From contig NZ_JAYFUM010000022.1 in the NCBI RefSeq assembly GCF_034929435.1, forward strand, positions 62,001 through 126,000: a DNA stretch of 64,000 nucleotides, in the 5' to 3' direction. The position numbers were made by a program, and so were the translations under genes. This document shows positions 8,695 through 17,287 of the stretch, in pieces (within the stretch, counting starts at the first letter, position 1; each line of letters begins with the position of its first letter). This DNA is from Arcicella rigui. Its GTDB lineage: Bacteria > Bacteroidota > Bacteroidia > Cytophagales > Spirosomataceae. A model generated the notes under the pieces. That model saw only the letters and a list, made by a program, of their open reading frames with translations. It was not told the DNA's origin and searched no databases.

Positions 8695-9300
8695 TTATAC
8701 AATATCTGTTGATTCTAATAAAGTGTAAGTAAATTTATTACCATGAAGTTTTGATGCAATTTTACAGATTTTCATGAACTCGTCGAAATCTTTAGCTCTC
8801 TTGAATACTTGGCAACCTTCTGACCAATTTTCTACCCACATCGTGTCTTGACCTGCTTTATGAATATTGATTCCAAACTTACCTGTGTCAGTCTTTTTTT
8901 CGTCAAAAACAAGGTCTTTATTGGCATCTCTCCAGACGGTAACATTTCCGTTTCTTTGGCAAAGAGCATCGTATTTTCCTTGGTGTTTATCAATTGACCA
9001 AACTCCCCTATATTGTCCCGGAACTAATCTGGCTACGCCTTTTGAGTTCTGAAATTTTAGAGCAGCTTTTTTACCAGGGTCAGAGGTTATCATCCAGCTA
9101 AAAAAACTCCACTTTCCTGATGTATCCTTGTAAGAAACGGTTAAATAATCATCAAAAACGTTTGTAATTTTCTTATAAACACTTGGGCTATTATTCCTTA
9201 CTCCCACAATATTTATATCATAAGATTTATTAGATTCATCATTGAACCAAGCATATCCTTTCTTGGTCATGGCATTTTTGATTTGGTCTTTTGTGTACAT
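8695..9300 (-). CDS. L,D-transpeptidase-like / phage-lysis-like hypothetical protein
   Basis: 201 residues, no signal peptide. The segment GKFGINIHKAG followed about 14 residues later by WSEGCQVF matches the His...Ser-x-Gly-Cys catalytic pattern of YkuD-type L,D-transpeptidases. An upstream stretch WRDANKDLVFD resembles the hairpin seen in related Bacteroidota proteins. By family knowledge this fold cuts or links peptidoglycan peptides through the Cys; here the lack of an export signal and the full identity are uncertain. The downstream partner is the membrane protein at 7403-8581. Confidence 0.55.
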   Translation of the reverse strand: MYTKDQIKNAMTKKGYAWFNDESNKSYDINIVGVRNNSPSVYKKITNVFDDYLTVSYKDTSGKWSFFSWMITSDPGKKAALKFQNSKGVARLVPGQYRGVWSIDKHQGKYDALCQRNGNVTVWRDANKDLVFDEKKTDTGKFGINIHKAGQDTMWVENWSEGCQVFKRAKDFDEFMKICKIASKLHGNKFTYTLLESTDIV

Positions 9301-9697
9301 ATAATTATCGGTTAAAGTAAATTTCTATTGTAAAGCAAAGTGATTGTAAAATTGATATTCTTAATATTATGTGACTTGAATACTAAATGAGATTTTCTAA
9401 TTAATAAATTTCGGAAATAATATAAATGCCTGAATGATAGTATTTTAAAACCAATTTACTGATTCTTCTAAAAAACCAAAAACATTCTATTCTATAATCA
9501 CAAAAAACTTATTATACGGTAAATTTCTTGGTATAATACAATTTTTTGAAAGGGTGTTAATTGTAAGATGAGTATTCCCAGTTGTAGCAATGGCAATACT
9601 CATCATAAAGTATAAGTTAATGAAGTGAATTAAAAATGGGAGGAACAATGACATTTTTTACCATTGTTTTTCTTGATACTTATGAGATGTCTATTCT
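9301..9697. other. Intergenic region with one inverted repeat
   Basis: About 400 AT-rich bases without a plausible gene. GATGAGTATT (9567-9576) and AATACTCATC (9595-9604) form a 10-bp stem. A weaker ACAATG/CATTGT stem lies at about 9645-9668. Either may end the leftward GMC transcript, but neither has a clear T run. Confidence 0.5.
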
Positions 9698-11422
9698 CTA
9701 CAAATTCCCTCGCTTCAATTCTTTTACGGCATGGGATACTGCTCGGGCTGTAAGTGCCATATAAAAAATAGAAGGGCTCTGAATACCTGTACTGGTCATA
9801 CAAGCTCCGTCGGTTACGAAAACATTTTTACAAGCGTGTAACTGATTCCATTTATTCAACATAGATGTTTTAGGGTCTGCACCCATTCTGCAACCACCCA
9901 TTTCGTGAATGTCCAAGCCGGGCGACCATTTTCTATCACTTGCCTCAATGTTCTTAGCACCAGCTACTTCCAACATTTCTGAGCCTTGTACTAAGAAATC
10001 TTTCATCATTTTTTCATCATTATCATCATAATCCACAGAAGTGACTAACAAGGGAATTCCCCATTGGTCTTTTTCGGTTTTACTCAGATACACATGATTA
10101 CTTTCTTTTAAAATGGTTTCGCCTTGCATATAAATATAAGTACTCCAAGGGCCGGGCTGAGTCATGGCATTTTTTAAATCTGCACCAAATTCAGCTTCTG
10201 TGTGTACTCCTCTACTTCTGCTTGCTCCCATAAATGCCATGTATCCGCCCACAAAATCAGTATCTTGTTGGTGAATATTTCTAAAATTAGGAACCATGCA
10301 CTCAGACGGATTATTGCCAAAAGTATATTTATCTTCAAAACCTTCTATATCTCCGCTAATTGTACCTCTATAATTATGAAAACCAACGTATTTGCCCAAA
10401 GTACCGCTGTCGTTTCCTAAACCATTCGGAAAACGTTTACTGGTAGAATTCATTAAAATAAGCGTACTGTTCAGGGCTGAGGCATTCATGAAAATGATTT
10501 TAGCATAAAATTCTGTCATTTCTTTGCTAATACTGTCGATGACCCTTACGCCGATGGCTTTTTGTTTTTGTTCGTCATAAATAATAGAATGTACGACCGA
10601 ATGTGGACGCACGGTGAGTTTTCCTGTTTTGGATGCCCACGGTAAAGTACAAGAATTACTACTGAAATAGCCACCGAACGGACAACCCCGCATACACTTA
10701 TTCCGAGCTTGACAAAATGCACGACCTTGTTGTTGATGTAATGCCGTAGGTTGGGTTACGTGAGCCCAACGCCCTTGAATCATATATCGATTTTTGTACT
10801 TCGCCTTGATTTTCGACTGCATAGATTCTTCAACACAACTAAAATCAAATGGAGGTAAAAACTCGCCGTCGGGCATGGTTTCTATGCCATCTTTATTTCC
10901 ACAAACACCAATAAATTTTTCTACATGAGCATACCACGGAGCGACATCGCTATAATGAATGGGCCACTCCATGCCATAACCCAAACGAGCTGGCGAAGTA
11001 AATTCAAAAGGACTCCAACGGGGACAGGCTCGTCCCCAAATCAAAGATTTTCCGCCTACTTGATAACCCCGAACCCAATTGAAAGGCTTTTCTTGGATAT
11101 ATGGATGGTCGGCATCTTTGATAAAAAAATGCTCGGTATCTTCACCATAGCCTGCGGCTTGGCTAATGAGTGGATTTTCTTCTAAGGTTTTGAGCGGTAA
11201 CTGTTGCAAATGCTTAAATTCCCAAGTATTAAGCATGGCAGTTGGATAATCCTTGACGTGTTCAACATTTCTTCCACGTTCCAGTACAAGGGTATGAAGT
11301 CCGTGGTCGCAAAGCTCTTTGGCTGCCCATCCGCCACTGATACCACTGCCTACCACAATAGCATCAAAAGTTGTTCTTTTGCCTGTATTTACCGAAAAGT
11401 TGAAAGAATCGTCGAGTATCAT
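9698..11422 (-). CDS. GMC-family FAD-dependent oxidoreductase
   Basis: 574 residues from the ATG at 11422; the frame extends upstream only through a TTG. The N-terminus has the FAD dinucleotide-binding motif DAIVVGSGISGGWAAKEL with the ribose-binding Glu in LVLERGRN. C-terminal signatures are DIHEMGGCRMG (active-site region) and the terminal FAD segment NVFVTDGACMTSTGIQSPS. Relatives include gluconate and glucoside dehydrogenases that pass electrons to cytochromes. No small subunit gene is adjacent. Together with DUF1080-type proteins nearby it suggests oxidative sugar metabolism (inference). It is not closely similar in length or motifs to the GMC gene at 31255. Confidence 0.9.
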   Translation of the reverse strand: MILDDSFNFSVNTGKRTTFDAIVVGSGISGGWAAKELCDHGLHTLVLERGRNVEHVKDYPTAMLNTWEFKHLQQLPLKTLEENPLISQAAGYGEDTEHFFIKDADHPYIQEKPFNWVRGYQVGGKSLIWGRACPRWSPFEFTSPARLGYGMEWPIHYSDVAPWYAHVEKFIGVCGNKDGIETMPDGEFLPPFDFSCVEESMQSKIKAKYKNRYMIQGRWAHVTQPTALHQQQGRAFCQARNKCMRGCPFGGYFSSNSCTLPWASKTGKLTVRPHSVVHSIIYDEQKQKAIGVRVIDSISKEMTEFYAKIIFMNASALNSTLILMNSTSKRFPNGLGNDSGTLGKYVGFHNYRGTISGDIEGFEDKYTFGNNPSECMVPNFRNIHQQDTDFVGGYMAFMGASRSRGVHTEAEFGADLKNAMTQPGPWSTYIYMQGETILKESNHVYLSKTEKDQWGIPLLVTSVDYDDNDEKMMKDFLVQGSEMLEVAGAKNIEASDRKWSPGLDIHEMGGCRMGADPKTSMLNKWNQLHACKNVFVTDGACMTSTGIQSPSIFYMALTARAVSHAVKELKRGNL

Positions 11423-11870
11423 GGTTTTATCTTTAAAATACTTGTTTCGCAAATTTTAAGCGACTAAAGTATAAAAAGAAGAATGATATTGTAACATTCT
11501 CTATGCTTAATTAGGGCTTTATGAAGTCATACATTGTCAGTTCATTTTGGATGCCTGAACTTGAATACTCGTTGGGTTTTTTACGCCGAAAGGGGTGAGT
11601 ATAGTCAAAAAATGGATTTTAAGTGGCTCTATTTTTTATTTTCAGCCAAAACTAATTTACAATACATATTTTAGCTGAATTGAATTTTGGTATGGTAAGT
11701 GTTATGTATGGTGACAAAAAACTCAATAAAGAACATTATTGAAAACAGTATTCAAGCCTTTAAAAACACGGTTGTTTTTTAGAAAACTTTCCTGCAACTT
11801 GGGCAAGTATTGAGCCTTTTTTGAAGAAATAAAGGCGTTTATAAGTAAAAAAACATTGTTAATCTAAAAG
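11423..11870. other. Intergenic region between divergent genes
   Basis: About 450 AT-rich bases between the leftward GMC gene and the rightward DUF1080-like gene. It must contain both promoters. I see no convincing TAnnTTTG element, RNA structure or ORF. Confidence 0.5.
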
Positions 11871-12533
11871 ATGAAAAATTTACAGATATTACTCTTTACC
11901 CTTTTTTTATATCAAAACCTTTTGGCTCAAACGGTCAGTTTAGAACCTAATAATTTGATAGCCAATCAAGTATCAATGTCTTTTGAGAAACTCAATGGAA
12001 TAAAAGTACTAAAAGTTGTGAAAGATTCGGCGGTGAAGAAAGTAGATGAAGCCACATTTGTACGTATCAAAAATATTGATTTTCAAGAAGGAACAATTGA
12101 AGTAAAAGTATTGAGTAGATTATTAAAAACGGCTTCACCTTCCGACCGTGGCTTTATTGGTTTAGCGTATCATATCAATGCCGATAACTCAAAATTCGAT
12201 TGTATTTACATTCGCCCGACCAACGGCAGAGCCGACGACCAAGTACGCCGTAATCATTCGATTCAGTATTTTTCTTTTCCTGACTTTAAATTCAATCGTC
12301 TTAGAAAAGAAAAGCCCGAAATGTACGAATCTTATGCCGATATGGGTTTGAACGAATGGATAACTATCAAAATCGTAGTAAAAGGCAAGCAAGCAAAATT
12401 GTTTCTCAATGATAACACACAACCTTCTTTAATCGTCAACGAACCTTTAGGCGAAAATACTTCAGGAGCATTGGGGCTTTTTGTAGATGTAGGAACGGAA
12501 GGTTATTTTAGAGATTTAAAAGTATCGAAGTAA
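11871..12533 (+). CDS. Exported DUF1080/LamG-like beta-sandwich protein
   Basis: 220 residues with a signal peptide (LLFTLFLYQNLLAQT). The body reads as one concanavalin-like beta-sandwich: FVRIKNIDFQEGTIEVKV, GFIGLAYHIN, FDCIYIRPTN, EWITIKIVVKGKQAKLFLND and ALGLFVDVGTEGYFRDLKV, the order seen in DUF1080 and related laminin-G-like domains. It probably binds or processes carbohydrate outside the inner membrane. Single-gene unit closed by a terminator directly after the stop. Confidence 0.75.
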   Translation: MKNLQILLFTLFLYQNLLAQTVSLEPNNLIANQVSMSFEKLNGIKVLKVVKDSAVKKVDEATFVRIKNIDFQEGTIEVKVLSRLLKTASPSDRGFIGLAYHINADNSKFDCIYIRPTNGRADDQVRRNHSIQYFSFPDFKFNRLRKEKPEMYESYADMGLNEWITIKIVVKGKQAKLFLNDNTQPSLIVNEPLGENTSGALGLFVDVGTEGYFRDLKVSK

Positions 12534-12567
12534 AAAAAAAGACTGCTCAATAATGGCAGTCTTTTTT
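12532..12567 (+). terminator. Rho-independent terminator
   Basis: AAAGACTGC pairs with GCAGTCTTT around a 9-base loop and runs into six Ts; A run on the other side. Confidence 0.9.
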
Positions 12568-12577
12568 GATATTACTA

Positions 12578-12726
12578 TTACTTCTTGATTGTGTGAACCG
12601 ACTGGTCCACTAATTTCCATTGACCTTCAACTTTCTCTAAAAACCTTAATCATAAGTAAAGTTACTCTGTCCGTCTTTTGCCATAAAATTTGTGTTATGC
12701 CTTACCCTTGAAGCATTATCCTGTAT
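12578..12726 (-). pseudogene. Decayed C-terminal fragment of an NTF2/SnoaL-like (DUF4440-type) gene
   Basis: The reverse strand reads RFLEKVEGQWKLVDQSVHTI then KK and a stop at 12578, the typical last strands of small NTF2-like proteins. Upstream, in a frame shifted by one base, QDNASRVRHNTNFMAKDGQS continues the same fold pattern. A stop interrupts the frame at the join and no N-terminal half is found. I read it as a gene remnant. Confidence 0.5.
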
Positions 12727-12763
12727 GAGTATTTGTAGCGATTAGAAATACAAGTATTCATCT

Positions 12764-12771
12764 TACCTTTG
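12764..12771 (+). promoter_or_regulatory. Bacteroidota -7 promoter element (TACCTTTG)
   Basis: TACCTTTG fits TAnnTTTG and lies 30 bases before the Nudix-regulator ATG. A TTTG at 12732-12735 is too far upstream for a canonical -33. Confidence 0.45.
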
Positions 12772-12800
12772 TATAAAAGATTAGATAAAAATTAGCATTA

Positions 12801-13529
12801 ATGAAGAAATTTGAGATTGAGGATTATATCTCTCAGCTTTCGATGGATTCTGTGATTTTCGGGTACGAGCAGAAAGAGTTGAAAGTATTGATTTCCAAAT
12901 TCAAATTTGGACAAGATAGTTGGGTTTTGCCCGGTGGTTATATCAAAAAAACAGAGAGTATCGACCAAGCCGCCGCAAGGGTTCTGAAAGAAAGAACCAA
13001 TTTAGAAAATATCTATTTAGAGCAGTTTAGGGTTTTTGGCGACGAAAACCGTATCGTGGGCAGTCCGTTCAATGAAGTAATGAAAAAGGAATTACCACTT
13101 TTCGATGCCGAACGTTTTGATGAAGAAGTAACCGCATGGATTACCAGTAGATTTGTGTGTATAGGTTTTTATGCTTTGGTAGATATTAACAAAGTACATC
13201 CGCAAAAGGGCGAATTTGATGAATTTTTGGAATGGAGAAGTTTTAAGGACATTCCACAAATGGTGTATGACCATAATGAAATTCTACATTTTGCTCTTGA
13301 GGCACTTCGCCAACATCTTGACGAAAAACTGATTGGTTTTAATTTATTGCCCGAAACATTTACGATGCGTGAAGTACAAGAACTGTACGAAGCCATTTAT
13401 GATAAAGCTTTTACGCCAAGTAATTTTCAGAAAAAAATGCTCGACCTCAATGTTTTAGAGCGACTCGAAAAGAAGTTTACGGGGGCTCAGAACAAAGCAC
13501 CGTACTTGTATAGATTCAAGAAAAATTAA
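12801..13529 (+). CDS. Nudix-domain transcriptional regulator (NrtR/AraR-like) with C-terminal winged helix
   Basis: 242 residues. The N-terminal Nudix fold (about 8-155) contains a Nudix-box position reading GYIKKTESIDQAAARVLKER, where the catalytic RE..EE residues are replaced (RV, ER). A C-terminal winged-helix segment (about 165-238: TFTMREVQELYEAIYDKAFTPSNFQKK) matches the Nudix-related regulator family. In that family a dead Nudix domain senses a sugar or nucleotide ligand; NrtR senses ADP-ribose and the Bacteroides AraR senses arabinose. The ligand is unknown here. A serine recombinase follows after 17 bases. Confidence 0.85.
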   Translation: MKKFEIEDYISQLSMDSVIFGYEQKELKVLISKFKFGQDSWVLPGGYIKKTESIDQAAARVLKERTNLENIYLEQFRVFGDENRIVGSPFNEVMKKELPLFDAERFDEEVTAWITSRFVCIGFYALVDINKVHPQKGEFDEFLEWRSFKDIPQMVYDHNEILHFALEALRQHLDEKLIGFNLLPETFTMREVQELYEAIYDKAFTPSNFQKKMLDLNVLERLEKKFTGAQNKAPYLYRFKKN

Positions 13530-13546
13530 TCATCAAAAAGCCACTC

Positions 13547-14140
13547 ATGAAAATAGGATACGCAAGAGTTAGTACTAAAGACCAAAATTTAGCCTTACAA
13601 ACGGATGCCCTCAACAAAGCTGGCTGTGAAATTATTTTTACAGAAACCGCTTCGGGAGCAAAAACCGATAGGGTAGAGCTATCAAAAATGCTAAGTCAGA
13701 TTAGAAAAGGCGATATAGTAGTGGTTTATAAACTTGATAGATTAGGGCGTTCGTTGAAACATTTATTAGAAGTAGTGGCTCAATTGAATGAAAAACAAGT
13801 AGGGATTCAAAGTATCAGCGATGCCATCGACACCACTACGCCTCAAGGACGTTTGTTTTTTAACATTTCAGCCTGTTTTGCCGAATTTGAACGAGATTTA
13901 ATCAGAGAAAGAACCAAAGCAGGCTTGGAAGCCGCCAGAGCCAGAGGTAGAAAAGGCGGACGAAGACAAGGCATGACCAAAGAAGCCGAACAAAAAGCAA
14001 TTTTGGCAGAAACCTATTACCGAGAAGGAAAAATGGGCGTTAATCAAATTGCTTTAGAAATAGGCGTTTCTAAAATGACCCTCTATAAATACCTGCGTCA
14101 TCGTAAAGTATCCATCGGGGCTTATGTTCCGAAAAGTTGA
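13547..14140 (+). CDS. Serine recombinase, resolvase/invertase family
   Basis: 197 residues. It begins MKIGYARVSTKDQNLALQ with the nucleophilic Ser in RVSTKDQ, followed by the conserved YKLDRLGRS and the FFNISACFAEFERDLIRERT helix of small serine recombinases. The C-terminus (about 140-185) is a helix-turn-helix of the resolvase type (NQIALEIGVSKMTLYKYLRH). Family members invert or resolve DNA at short sites. It sits 17 bases behind the Nudix regulator and may be co-transcribed. No obvious paired inversion sites or transposon ends were found around it, so its substrate is unclear. Confidence 0.92.
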   Translation: MKIGYARVSTKDQNLALQTDALNKAGCEIIFTETASGAKTDRVELSKMLSQIRKGDIVVVYKLDRLGRSLKHLLEVVAQLNEKQVGIQSISDAIDTTTPQGRLFFNISACFAEFERDLIRERTKAGLEAARARGRKGGRRQGMTKEAEQKAILAETYYREGKMGVNQIALEIGVSKMTLYKYLRHRKVSIGAYVPKS

Positions 14141-14293
14141 CAAAAATCTAATGCTTAAATAATAGCAAAAGGTAATTAGATTGAAAATTGATATTAAATT
14201 TGATGATTAATTTAAAATCAATCTAAATAAATAAGACGTTTGTGGCTTGTACGTTATTGAAATTACCAGTCAGCAGACACTTATTTTTTCCTA

Positions 14294-15286
14294 ATGAAAA
14301 AAATACTTTTCTTTTTAGTCCTCATTGTTAGCTTCAATACTTCTGCTCAGGTACTTCGTAAAAGAGCAGTTAAACTAATGGGCAGTCGCTTTGATATTAC
14401 GATTGTCGCCAACGATACTTTGTCGGCAGAAAATAATATTGATAGCGTAATTGCCGAAATCACCAGAATCGAAAACCTAATTTCCGATTGGAAAAGCGAT
14501 ACACAAGTATCAGAAGTAAACAGAAATGCAGGCATCAAGCCAGTGAAAGTAGATGCAGAAGTATTTGCTTTGACGGAACGAGCAATTCATTTCTCTAAAA
14601 TTACAGGCGGAGCTTTTGACATTAGCTTTGCGGCAATGGACAGAATTTGGAAATTCGACGGTTCAATGAAAGCAATGCCAAGCCCCGAAGCCATCAAAAA
14701 ATCAGTGGAAAAAGTAGGTTACGAAAACATAGAATTAAACAAAGAAAACTCTACCATTTTCTTGAAACGTAAAGGCATGAAAATTGGCTTTGGAGCATTG
14801 GGCGAAGGCTACGCCGCCGACAGATGCCGAGAAATGATGTTGGCAAAAGGCATCAAAGCAGGCATTGTAAACGGTTCGGGCGATATGAGTACTTGGGGAA
14901 AACATCCAGACGGCAGAGCGTGGTCGGTGGGGATTACTAATCCCATGAAAAAAGATACCATTTTTGCCATTATTCCATTGGTAAAAAGTGCCGTAGTGAC
15001 CTCGGGAAGTTATGAGAAATTTGTGGTTTTCAATGGCAAACGATATGCACATATCATCAACCCCGTAACGGGCTATCCTGCCACAGGACTTTGTAGCGTA
15101 ACCGTATTAGGTCCAAGTGCCGAAACCGCCAACGGTTTTAGTACTTCTATCATGGTTTTAGGCAAAAAAGCAGGCTTAAAACTCCTCAAAAAATATCCAG
15201 ACTATCAAGCTATTTTGATTACCGACAAAGGCACAATTTTCTCGACACCCAATATTGATGTTTCAAAGTATCATGTGAAGGAGTAA
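14294..15286 (+). CDS. apbE: ApbE-like FAD:protein FMN transferase
   Basis: 330 residues with signal peptide (FFLVLIVSFNTSAQ), so periplasmic. Family hallmarks: LMGSRFDITIV at the N-terminus, GALGEGYAADR, VNGSGDMSTWG and the HIINPVTGYPA motif. ApbE transfers FMN from FAD to Thr/Ser of target proteins such as NqrC or FMN-binding/PepSY-linked modules, using Mg2+. The late metal-binding motif, usually A-D-(A/G)-x-(S/T)-T, reads ANGFSTS, so the usual Asp is an Asn. Functional partners (PepSY/flavodoxin reductase and DUF2271) lie at 20405-23094 on the other strand, separated by accessory genes. Confidence 0.92.
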   Translation: MKKILFFLVLIVSFNTSAQVLRKRAVKLMGSRFDITIVANDTLSAENNIDSVIAEITRIENLISDWKSDTQVSEVNRNAGIKPVKVDAEVFALTERAIHFSKITGGAFDISFAAMDRIWKFDGSMKAMPSPEAIKKSVEKVGYENIELNKENSTIFLKRKGMKIGFGALGEGYAADRCREMMLAKGIKAGIVNGSGDMSTWGKHPDGRAWSVGITNPMKKDTIFAIIPLVKSAVVTSGSYEKFVVFNGKRYAHIINPVTGYPATGLCSVTVLGPSAETANGFSTSIMVLGKKAGLKLLKKYPDYQAILITDKGTIFSTPNIDVSKYHVKE

Positions 15287-15322
15287 TACTATTTGCAGAC
15301 TAAGTCTGAATTTTATTTATTG

Positions 15323-15344
15323 TTCCAAGTTTTTCAACTTGGAA
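15323..15344 (+). terminator. Hairpin after apbE (terminator-like)
   Basis: TTCCAAGTT, loop TTTC, AACTTGGAA: a perfect 9-bp stem 37 bases after the apbE stop. It lacks a following T run, so termination is uncertain. Confidence 0.4.
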
Positions 15345-15393
15345 TAGTGGGGGCTGATTAGAACGCTGCAAACAAGTGTTTTATACTATTTCA

Positions 15394-16269
15394 TCATTGG
15401 CTATCTGATAATTCTTTTTGAACAAAAAGTACGAAGTCAATTGTCACATTATTGTCTTCTGCAATTTCTTCAATACTGAGTTTTCCACGCTTCAATGCTT
15501 TGGTCACAGCTTCTATTATAAGTGTTCTTTTAGCCTCTTCTATTTTTTTATTCTCATTTTTGACAGCCAGAGCATTCGCTGAAATTGCCATTTCGTAGGC
15601 TAACTTTTGTTCAGGTGTCATGTTACGGATGTCCACCTCTGAAATAGCCTTTTTTAACCAATCTTCGTTCCAAAAGGTTGGGAACTGTGATGTTTCGGTA
15701 ACTGTATGTAAGTTTTGCATTGTATAAATCAGTTTATCCAAATCGGTTATTACTTCATTTTCATCCTTTTTGAACTTGTCAAGTTCTACCGTTACAAACG
15801 CCATTTGGTCGTCAATAGTTTCATTTTTTATGTTACGAAGGATGGCAATATTATGATAATCAGTAATTTGAGGAAAAATGCTTTTTGCTAAAATACCAAT
15901 ACAGTAAATCCTTGGTAGATTTTCAAATTTGTATTCGCCTTTTTTTACTAATGTATTGAAGCGATGTAATGCGTAAAATTTCATACGTTGAATAAACTCT
16001 GGGTACTCACTCAACTGCATTTCAACAATAAAATGATTGTCGTTTTCATCAACACAAGCAATATCATAAATTCCACTTCGACTGTCGATAGTGATTGCAG
16101 AAATGTCATTTTTGACAAACTCAACCGATTTTATTGGTACAGGCGAATTTATCAAGGCTTGTAAAGCCTTTTTGAGAAATGTTGTGTCTGCCTCATTTCC
16201 AAATGTTGCCTTAAAACCATAATCCGAAAGGATTGAAATAAATCTGCCGTTCTTGTTGTAAATGTCCAT
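15394..16269 (-). CDS. Rpn-family recombination-promoting nuclease / PD-(D/E)XK transposase-like protein
   Basis: 291 residues. The start NGRFISILSDYGFKATFGNE is the classic N-terminus of this family. The nuclease core is visible as GIYDIACVDENDNHFIVEMQL (Asp then Glu-x-Gln), followed by FIQRMKFYALHRF. The C-terminal third is helical (EQKLAYEMAISANAL; IEEIAEDNNVTIDFVLFVQKE). E. coli RpnA cleaves DNA and raises recombination; many Bacteroidota genomes carry multiple copies. It stands alone and marks the start of an accessory stretch. Confidence 0.9.
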   Translation of the reverse strand: MDIYNKNGRFISILSDYGFKATFGNEADTTFLKKALQALINSPVPIKSVEFVKNDISAITIDSRSGIYDIACVDENDNHFIVEMQLSEYPEFIQRMKFYALHRFNTLVKKGEYKFENLPRIYCIGILAKSIFPQITDYHNIAILRNIKNETIDDQMAFVTVELDKFKKDENEVITDLDKLIYTMQNLHTVTETSQFPTFWNEDWLKKAISEVDIRNMTPEQKLAYEMAISANALAVKNENKKIEEAKRTLIIEAVTKALKRGKLSIEEIAEDNNVTIDFVLFVQKELSDSQ

Positions 16270-16449
16270 GACGCAAAATTATGTTATCTACACTTAAAAA
16301 GAAAGTTGTACTAAAGCCCCATCTTTGCAACATATTTACTGATTCAAGCCAGTGGCTTGGATTTTTTAAAATTTTAGTTTCAAAACAAATATTAGATATA
16401 GGGGTATAAGTGACGCTTTGCTTAACACTTGTATCTGTAAGAGATCGTT

Positions 16450-17079
16450 TTAATACAAATTCGTTTTTTCGTCATTTTTTATCAAATCATCCATTTCTTC
16501 CAATGTGATGTCAAGTTTAGTATGTTCTACCATTGATTTTGCTAAAGAAGGAACAGAAACCTTAGTTGAATTACTATTGTTATTCCATAGCTTTGACCTA
16601 ATCATACATTTAGAACAGTGCATAAATGCTTCTTTGACTTCTACAATGATAGCAAATGATGGTAGTTTACCATCACAAATCAATAACTCTAAAACCTTTT
16701 TATCTGTAACTATTTTAGCCGTGCCGTTTACCCTCAATGTTTCTCTAACGTCTGGAATCAAAAAAATCAAACCTATGTTCGGATTTTGAAGTATGTTAGT
16801 AAAAGTATCAGCTTTCTTATTTCCGGGTCTATCAGGAATAGATAATAATTTATCAGTTAATATTTTTACAAAGCCAGCAAGGTCTCCTTTAGGTGATACA
16901 TCAAAATTGCCATTCAAATCAGAAGAAGCAATAGTTATAAATGGAGAATTTTCAATAAAGCTTCGGCAATTCTCATCAATATAATTGATTGTTTTTCGAG
17001 TAACTATTTCGTTAGGATGTCCTAAAATAGCTCGAAGTTCTTCTTCTGTTGTAACAACATTTTCAAATGACCAATCCAT
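16450..17079 (-). CDS. Pyridoxamine 5'-phosphate oxidase-like FMN protein (MSMEG_1061-type)
   Basis: 209 residues, a single split-barrel flavin-binding fold. Recognisable stretches are FIENSPFITIASSDLNGNFDVSP (residues about 40-62), ADTFTNILQNPNIGLIFLIP and ETLRVNGTAKIV, then the family's conserved MHCSKCMIRSKLW segment. These fit the FMN-dependent PPOX subgroup with the Cys-containing motif. Members reduce small molecules or store flavin/F420; the natural substrate is unknown. The gene is separate from the neighbours by about 180 bases on each side. Confidence 0.85.
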   Translation of the reverse strand: MDWSFENVVTTEEELRAILGHPNEIVTRKTINYIDENCRSFIENSPFITIASSDLNGNFDVSPKGDLAGFVKILTDKLLSIPDRPGNKKADTFTNILQNPNIGLIFLIPDVRETLRVNGTAKIVTDKKVLELLICDGKLPSFAIIVEVKEAFMHCSKCMIRSKLWNNNSNSTKVSVPSLAKSMVEHTKLDITLEEMDDLIKNDEKTNLY

Positions 17080-17238
17080 AATTTTATTTTGTTGCCTACT
17101 CTAAATGGTTTTCAGCCTTCCCCTTTTTAACTTAAAATTAGTTTTAAAATTTAGTAATATTAAGAAATGTATAAGTGATATTTACTTGATATTCGTATCA
17201 GTTTGGTAACCCTTATTAGCGGTAGGCATTTTATACCG

Positions 17239-17287
17239 TTGTCCGTGTCTTCACGGACAATAATTTTAGCCCGTGGAGACAAGGGCT
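17239..17287. repeat. Pair of REP-like palindromes overlapping a gene end
   Basis: Hairpin TTGTCCGTG/CACGGACAA (17239-17260) followed by AGCCCGTG/CAAGGGCT (17268-17287, one mismatch), then GGCAAC. Same family as the REPs around 0.7-1.5 kb. The second unit lies inside the 3' end of the gene at 17266-17979. Confidence 0.8.

Noticed and set aside
9698..11422. Second CarA-like C-glycoside oxidase
   Set aside because: It lacks the GGMGIHWTC-type loop; it has the HEMGGCRMG region of dehydrogenase-type GMC proteins instead.
13547..14140. Serine recombinase as the integrase for the attC-like site
   Set aside because: Integron cassettes use the tyrosine recombinase IntI; this is a resolvase/invertase-type serine enzyme.
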